Assembly (NCBI RefSeq): GCF_026210795.1
Contig: NC_089437.1
Coordinates: forward strand, 3,658,001 to 3,722,000
Length of the DNA: 64,000 nt
Origin: Rhizophagus irregularis
Taxonomy: Eukaryota > Glomeromycota > Glomeromycetes > Glomerales > Glomeraceae
Direction: 5' to 3'
This document shows, in pieces, positions 57,641-64,000 of the stretch. The notes under the pieces are model-generated. The model saw nothing but the letters and a program-made list of their open reading frames with translations, ran no database searches and was not told the DNA's origin. The translations under genes and the position numbers were made by a program. Numbering within the stretch: position 1 is the stretch's first letter; every line of letters begins with the position of its first letter.

Positions 57641-59672
57641 ATGGATATTATTCGTGAAGAATTAGTTCATAACGCATATAATAAAGCATATGCATTAATA
57701 AATTATAAAATTCATTATAATATAGATGAACAATATAATTTTTTACAACAAACTATTCTCGATGATGAAATACTTACGGAAAATGAAAAATTAAGAGCAA
57801 TAAAATTATTAAATAATGATTTTGATTATTATAAGATTTTTTTAAATAATGGTACAAAAAGAAATTGTGAAAATTGTCTTTTAGATTGTTTAGCTACATT
57901 ATATTGTGAACATTGTATTCGAAATTATTTAAAATCAAAATTTTCAAATTGGAAATCCGGAAATGATGACGTTGATGATTTAATACGAAAATGTCAAATG
58001 GAAACGCTTAAGCCGGATAAGATAATAGAATGGATCTCATATGATAGGTTTCAAAATATTAAATATTTAACTAAAGGCGGTTGTTCTAAAATTTATACAG
58101 CGGATTGGGTTGATGGATATTATGTTGAATGGAATTCTAAAGAAAAACAATTAAAAAGATTTGGATCTCATAAAGTAATACTTAAAAAATTAGAAAATAT
58201 TGAAAGTGCTAATAGGAGTTGGTTTGATGAGGTATATAATTAATTAAATTATTAAAAAATTACTTTGAAAAAATTATTTAATTAATAATATCTTTATTTT
58301 TTAATTTTTTTATAGGGTAAATCTCATTTAACTATAAGTAATAAATATGGGGAGATTGTACAATGTTTTGGATTAACAAAAGATCCATCAGATGGAAATT
58401 ATATGCTTGTAATGAATAAAATGGATTTAGATTTAAGAAAATATTTAGAAAAAAATCATGATAAACTTAGATGGAAAGAACGGATTCAAATTGCTGATGA
58501 TATAATATATGCACTTTCCAGAATTCATAAAGAGTTAGCGGTTCATAGAGATATACATTCTGGTAATATATTATTTTCACAATTTGATCAAAAGTTTTAT
58601 ATTGGCGATTTGGGATTTTGTGGACCTGCTGATAAGCCATTAGATAGTACATATGGAAACCTACCTTACATAGCACCAGAAGTTATTTCCGGAAAAGAAA
58701 CCACTTTCGCATCTGATATTTATAGTATTGGTATACTTATGTGGGAAATTTCATCTGGAAGGTCGCCTTTTGTTGATCTTGACCATGATTGGGATCTTGC
58801 AGTGAAAATAATAAATGGAGAGAGACCAAAAATAATACCGGGAACTCCTTTAGAATATAAAGAATTAATAAAACAATGTTGGGATGCTGATCCTACAAAA
58901 AGACCTAAAATTAGTGATCTTAAGAATAAAATAAAGGAAATTAAAAATGAATTTAATAATAATAGTAATATTAATATGATATTAACAGAAATTGATAAAA
59001 AGACTAGCATCGCGACTAATTATACGACAAGTAGTAGATTATTTACAAGCAAAGTTTATAAATTTGAAAATTTGCCCGAACCGAGAAATGGAATAGAAGG
59101 TATGTTTGTTTGATTGTATAATTTTTTTTATATATATTTACAAAATTTTTAATTTAAAAATCGAATATTAAAATTTGTTTAAATAATATAGAAGAACAAG
59201 AAGGTAATATAATATTTTGTATATTCTAATATTTGATTGATTGAATTATATAAGTTATTAATATCTTTAATATCTATCTTTTAATAAAATTTTAAAAGTA
59301 TTACTTAGCAAACCTTGTAATTTTAGTATACCTAATAACAGTAAGTATTATTACAATCTTTCTAATTATTATTATATATTATTTATTAATCAATTTCTTT
59401 TCTTCCAACTACTAGTTGATGATTTTAAAAAATCAGGTAATAACATGATTAAAAAATATATCAACTTTTTGCGTATAATAACAAATTAACAATTTTTTTA
59501 ATAGTTTATTTCAAACCAAGTAATAAGAAAATATCAAAATTAAGTAATATTTTTGAAGGTAAATATTTATTATTAACCCTAAAGTATTTTAAATAATTAC
59601 TAATTGTTTTTTTATTTGTTAATAAATATAGGAAGCAAAAAATTATCTGTAATATTTAATAAGTTCAAATAA
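57641..59672 (+). CDS. Protein kinase 2, Cys-rich head and E-E-Q-E tail (intact)
   Basis: Six exons: 57641-58231, 58316-59099, 59192-59203, 59416-59436, 59505-59558, 59632-59672, together 500 residues. Exon 1: five cysteines C-x2-C-x3-C-x5-C-x2-C (76-92), FSNWKSGNDDVDDLI, a loop TKGGCSKIYTADW and Lys182 in VILKKL. Exon 2: VHRDIHSGNIL (catalytic Asp276), GDLGF (Asp295), APEV (317-320), the W-D-A-D-P-T-K-R-P block, then LPEPRNGIE. The tail reads E-E-Q-E, VDDFKKS, VYFKPSNKKISKLSNIFE and GSKKLSVIFNKFK, basic where kinase 1 is acidic. All catalytic residues are present, so it should be an active Ser/Thr or dual kinase of the tyrosine-kinase-like type. A decayed extra microexon (VYLIT, near 59327-59341) may lie in the third intron. 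It is colinear with kinase 1 and resolves its frameshift. Confidence 0.85.
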
Positions 59673-61032
59673 GAAATCAAATATTATACTAATCGTACGA
59701 AAATAATATTAATTAATTTATCAGTTCCACTGTAATACTTAATTAACTAGATTTCTAGATTTTATTTTACCGAATTTTTTTTACGTTTAACTATCATATT
59801 ATTTATTGATTTTCAATAATGAATTATCTTTTTGTGTTAAGGTGTATCAAACAAATAAAAAAAATCAAAATTAATCTACAAGAAAATTTAATAAATTGGA
59901 GATTTCGAAAATAAGCGCCTGGTTCGCATTATGCGATTTTGAGCGGCATTATGATGCCTTTGGACGAAATTATGCACAAACGAGTCGGAGCAACATTTAT
60001 TAACTTTTATTTTTCACATCATCTTTTAGTAAATAAATTTAAATGAGAAAGGAAATTTTAATTGAAACTAAATTTCAACTTTTTTATAACCATCATTTAC
60101 TCAAACATTATCATTTATAAGAATGGTATTATAATAAAATGTTATTTAAAAACGTTCAAACACGAAAATATGCTAATTTCATGTTAACGAAAATCATTAA
60201 ATAGAACGGAGTCTATGTGAATTACCTAAAGTGATTCTCGCATGAACACACGACATAATATAAATTATGTGATATTTTTTTATGCGATTATAAATAAAAA
60301 TACGACAAACAACAAAAATTTTTATATTGGGAATTTTTCGATTTAAAAATTTCCCTTAAACGAAGAAAAGAAATATAATACCAGATAAAAATAGTAAAAG
60401 ATAATGTAAAGAAAATAAAAAAAAAACGAAGAAAAATAATGTAGTATCATCATTATTTTCGCCATTTGCGGCTTGAGTATAATGAGGCTACATAAGGTAA
60501 ATCACCATATAAAACGGAGCTTTCGAAAATACGTACAATTTCGAAAATACGTATAACGATATCGAAAAATTATGCGACACGAGAATCGAAAATTTTACTG
60601 AAAAATTATGAAGCGAAGAGTTAATTAATACAAAACAGCAAAATAGATAATTATTGAGGTTTTGAATTTAACTAACCATCTTATATATATATATATATCA
60701 TAATCATAATTAAAAACTTAATTTTATTATTAGCATATGGGATCCCTTGGGACCTTGGCCAAATTGTGGCTGCTTTTATATTAATATTGAACCATGCGCA
60801 GCATCATTTCTCGAATATATAAACTTACAAATTATGGATTTGTTTTTCCGCATTAAATTTAATTTGTTCATATGATTTATGTTAAAAGTACATCGAAGTG
60901 GATTCGAATTCGTCAAAACAGCAACGTATTCGATATTTAGAAAATCTTTGTTAGCTGTTTTAGTATGAATAGTTAATGGAATCTATTTTTAAACAATAGA
61001 CATTTATTTGCGTTAATCTGATGACTAATAAT
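59673..61032. other. AT-rich intergenic DNA
   Basis: No gene or clear repeat. Short words such as gcattatg and cgaaaatacgta recur near 59930-59970 and 60525-60560. Confidence 0.5.
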
Positions 61033-62265
61033 AATATACAGATAATGAAACCGTCTTTTTGAATACGAGATAATTGCGTATTTGCTCGAAATATATACAG
61101 CAATTCTTTAAAAACTACGAAATACGGCTATTAATTATACTTTAAATAATTAAAAATAAATAAAAGTATAATAATATACAGTATAATAGAATTGTTTTCC
61201 GCATTGTAAAAGACTAAACGAGTTAATTAGTATCGTTGAGTAAATAGCAGCACCTATCGGAACGTATTTCAAAATGTCCGACATTTATTTAAGAATACAC
61301 TAAGAAATAAATGGAATAATTTGATAAAAATTTTGCTTTTGTGATTCACATTTATTAATGATTATATCTGTTTCATTATTCTCTACATTATGAGGAAGTT
61401 TTTTCGATTTGACCGTTGCAATGCATGTTGTGTACGAGTAAGCAGTATTTCATAAAACACGTCTTTTGAATATGAAATAATTGAGTATTTGCTCGAAATA
61501 TATGCAGCAATTCTTTAAAAAACTACGAAATATGGCTATTAATTAGATTTTAAATAATTAAAAATAAATAAAAGTATAACAGTATAATAGAATTGTTTTC
61601 CGCATTGTAAAGACTAAACGAGTTAATTAGTATCGTTGAGTAAATAGGAGCACCTATCGGAACGTATTTCAAAATGTCCGACATTTATTTAAGAATACAC
61701 TAAGAAATAAATGGAATAATTTAATAAAAATTTTTGCTTTTGTGATTCACATTTATTAATGATTATATCTGTTTCATTATTCTCCACATTATGAGGAAGT
61801 TTTTCCGATTTGACCGTTGCAATGCATGTTGTGTACGAGTAAGCAGTATTTCACAGAACACGTCTTTTTGAATATGAAATAATTGCGTATTTGCTCGAAA
61901 TATATGCAGCAATTCTTTAAAAAACTACGAAATACGGCTATTAATTATACTTTAAATAATTAAAAATAAATAAAAGTATAATAATATACAAGTATAGTAG
62001 AATTGGTTTTCCGCATCGTAAAAGACTAAACGAGTTAATTAGTATCGTTAAGTAAATAGGGGTACCTATCGGAACGTATTTCAAGATGTCCGACATTTAT
62101 TTAGAGAATACACTAAAATAATTTGATAAAAAAATTTTTTGCTTTTGTTCACAATTTATCAATGATTATATCCTCATGTATTGTTTCATTATTTCCACAC
62201 TATGAGGTTTTTCCGATTAATGCATGTTGTGTACGAATAAGCAATATTTCACAAAACACAATAAT
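61033..62265 (+). repeat. Tandem triplication, unit about 405 bp
   Basis: Three consecutive copies. Anchors: tttgctcgaa at 61081, 61488 and 61890; agttaattag at 61221, 61621 and 62033. The first two are nearly identical, and the third has more indels and is degenerate after about 62110. Each unit contains gttgcaatgcatgttgtgta (shortened in the third). There is no open frame beyond chance. Confidence 0.85.
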
Positions 62266-63674
62266 AATGTAGATCTGCATGTTTGACAATGAAAACCTTC
62301 GTATGCATGCTGGATGTTGGTCATTAAAACTGTAGATAATTTTGCATTAGTCACTAATATCTATTAAAACTGTCATTGTTCATATTAAAATATAAATATT
62401 TCATTTACAAAATTCTAAATATAGAATTTTTTTGGATTGGATAGAACTCCTCGATCCAAATTAGTAAAATTGGATCGAGTCGATACCAATCCAAAATTTT
62501 AATGAATTTAATGAATTTAGTAATATAATGGCACTTAGAAAATTCCGAATGATATGCAATTTATCTTCTGAAGGTTAGATCAGACATTTGTTTCGGATTG
62601 ATGATTAAATTATTTTGGTTACATATTAAGACCTGCCTTTATTACTAAACAAATTGAACCTGACCAAATTGATTAATATTGAAGAAATATTAATTTTTTT
62701 TTTTGCTCTATTTGTTTTTGCTCATATATTTAGTTGTTTTTGATATATAGACGAAACTGAGAGGTAATACAGGAAATAGAGCACTCATATGTTTAGTTGT
62801 AGTCATTAATTCATTTATTAAAAATTCGAGTTTGGAGTTCACGTGACCGAAATTTCAAATCTTTGATCAGAATTTATCAGAATTATGATTTAGATAATTT
62901 ATCGAATTTTGAGATATATCTTAACCGGTTAACCGGTTAATTACTCGATTAACGTCAACTTAGGTCAAAATAGAAATATTAAACCAAGATTACCAATATT
63001 TCTTGTCAATTTGTGTTTCTTTATCGTAAGTTACAGGAACTCAAATATCTTGCAACATTTGATCTTTCTTTGTTAATAAAGATTCAATTGACATTTTTGT
63101 GGCAGTTAGAGATCTTTTTTATATATAATATTACATTTTTAAACAAAAGTAATCCATTTCGCACAAAACTTCTTAGCTAATAATACAGCTTATACTTTAT
63201 GATTGTTTGAAATTTTACTTTTTTTTAAATGTCAAATGAAAAAAAATTTTTTTTATGGATTTGTCAAAAAGCAAATCAGGCGTAAGCTTGTACATCTTCC
63301 TCTGAAACATTATCACACACAACATAATTAAAGTTCTAACGAAAGGAAATCCGTGCAGCATTAATACTCATTTCATGTGGACATTACTGTCATAGAAAAA
63401 TTGCAGACATATCTCACTTTTGTATCATATCATCATAAAAAAATGGTTAACTACAAAATTGTCAGCGTAATTCATCATTTTTCATTTGCGAAAGTCGTGT
63501 TGATTTGGGTTAAGAAGCAATTCTCATCAAATAATTAGTTATTTTCACACTGGAGTCTTGCATTTTCTGTTTGCATTTTGTCGACTTCTTTAATTTTAGA
63601 TTTTCCACAATTTTAGAGCTTGGCACCTCACGGTCGCTCCATCTTAGAGTGCTTAAAAATACATAATTTTCTGA
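62266..63674. other. Intergenic DNA with a perfect palindrome
   Basis: No gene recognised. ttaaccggttaaccggttaa at 62921-62940 is a perfect 20-base palindrome made of overlapping TTAACCGGTTAA units. The right part (63250-63670) may contain degraded transposon sequence continuous with the relic that follows. Confidence 0.45.
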
Positions 63675-63920
63675 TTATAATTTTTGAACTTTGGTTGTTT
63701 GACTCTTCCTTGTAATGCTATCTTTTGCTTTCAATTTTGGTAAATAACCAATAAGCACTTTAACATAAGGCTTATTTCACTGCCAATTTGGTATATTTCC
63801 TAGTAAGATATAAATTGGATGCTCTGAAGTTTTTCTGAGATGATCACAAGTTGTAGGCTTCTTCATGTTCTGTTTGTTTATGATGTCTCTTAGTGTTTCT
63901 TGTCCATATATTGAACACAA
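63675..63920 (-). pseudogene. Plavaka/CACTA-like transposase relic
   Basis: Minus strand, one frame with a single internal TGA (63777-63779): LCSIYGQETLRDIINKQNMK, HPIYILLGNIPNW, stop, NKPYVKVLIGYLPKLKAKD. The pattern P-x-Y-x-x-x-G-N-I-P followed after about ten residues by L-I-G-Y-L-P is characteristic of fungal Plavaka-type (CACTA superfamily) transposases. Only about 80 codons can be read, and the sequence upstream is cut by the window edge or decayed. Dead relic. Confidence 0.45.
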
Positions 63921-64000
63921 GTCTGATCATGAAAGATCATTATTAATCATAATTTTTAATGACTGTTAAATAATATTTTCATTTCTACATCTATCAGCGT

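Noticed and set aside
1-64000. tRNA, rRNA or CRISPR features
   Set aside because: I looked for T-loop words, 5S-like internal promoter words and regular short repeats with unique spacers. None found, and the arrays present are contiguous tandem repeats. A covariance-model search would be needed to exclude a divergent tRNA.

Overview
The window looks like nuclear DNA of an arbuscular-mycorrhizal fungus, most likely Rhizophagus or a close glomeromycotan relative. This is inference from content. The DNA is very AT-rich, genes have short GT-AG introns (about 70-110 nt) and are widely spaced, and the gene families seen (F-box/LRR-like proteins, kinases with a Cys-rich head and a tail beginning E-E-Q-E) are strongly expanded in that lineage. 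No rRNA, tRNA or CRISPR array was recognised.

Region 1 (1-18 kb) is a patchwork of segmental duplications. Four related blocks (about 2.3-3.7, 4.8-7.8, 9.6-11.0 and 14.4-17.9 kb) carry three copies of an unrecognised 142-residue protein gene, one of them frameshifted. Three blocks also carry decayed 3' ends of a kinase gene. Small transposons inserted before and after the duplications give a relative chronology. A decayed multi-exon gene (0.5-2.2 kb) and a MULE transposase relic (8.3 kb) lie between.

Region 2 (18-22 kb) is a run of non-autonomous inverted-repeat elements. Region 3 (22-38 kb) holds most of the conventional genes: kinase 1 (7 exons, with one extra A in a homopolymer), F-box protein 1, a membrane protein on the minus strand, a small secreted protein with an acidic tail, and F-box protein 2 with a 10-nt first coding exon. 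Between them lie a 13-bp minisatellite, a roughly 168-bp tandem repeat and a G-run.

Region 4 (38-44 kb) has a large TTCGCCGAA element invaded by a second element. The invader contains a roughly 115-bp tandem repeat in which each unit looks like an exon flanked by splice signals. Next to it is a complete four-exon secreted subtilisin (S8, proteinase K type) on the minus strand. Region 5 (44-57 kb) is gene-poor and full of relics (coiled-coil gene, LINE C-terminus, other broken ORFs), a 447-bp tandem duplication, and a textbook non-autonomous hAT element with a perfect 8-bp target duplication. Region 6 (57-64 kb) has kinase 2 (6 exons), a roughly 405-bp tandem triplication and a relic resembling a Plavaka/CACTA transposase.

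The intact genes do not form an operon-like pathway. They are individual members of signalling (kinase), ubiquitin-ligase adaptor (F-box) and secretory (subtilisin, small secreted protein) families. Intron and exon borders given here were worked out by eye from GT-AG sites, frame and similarity between the paralogues in the window, and have not been checked against transcripts.
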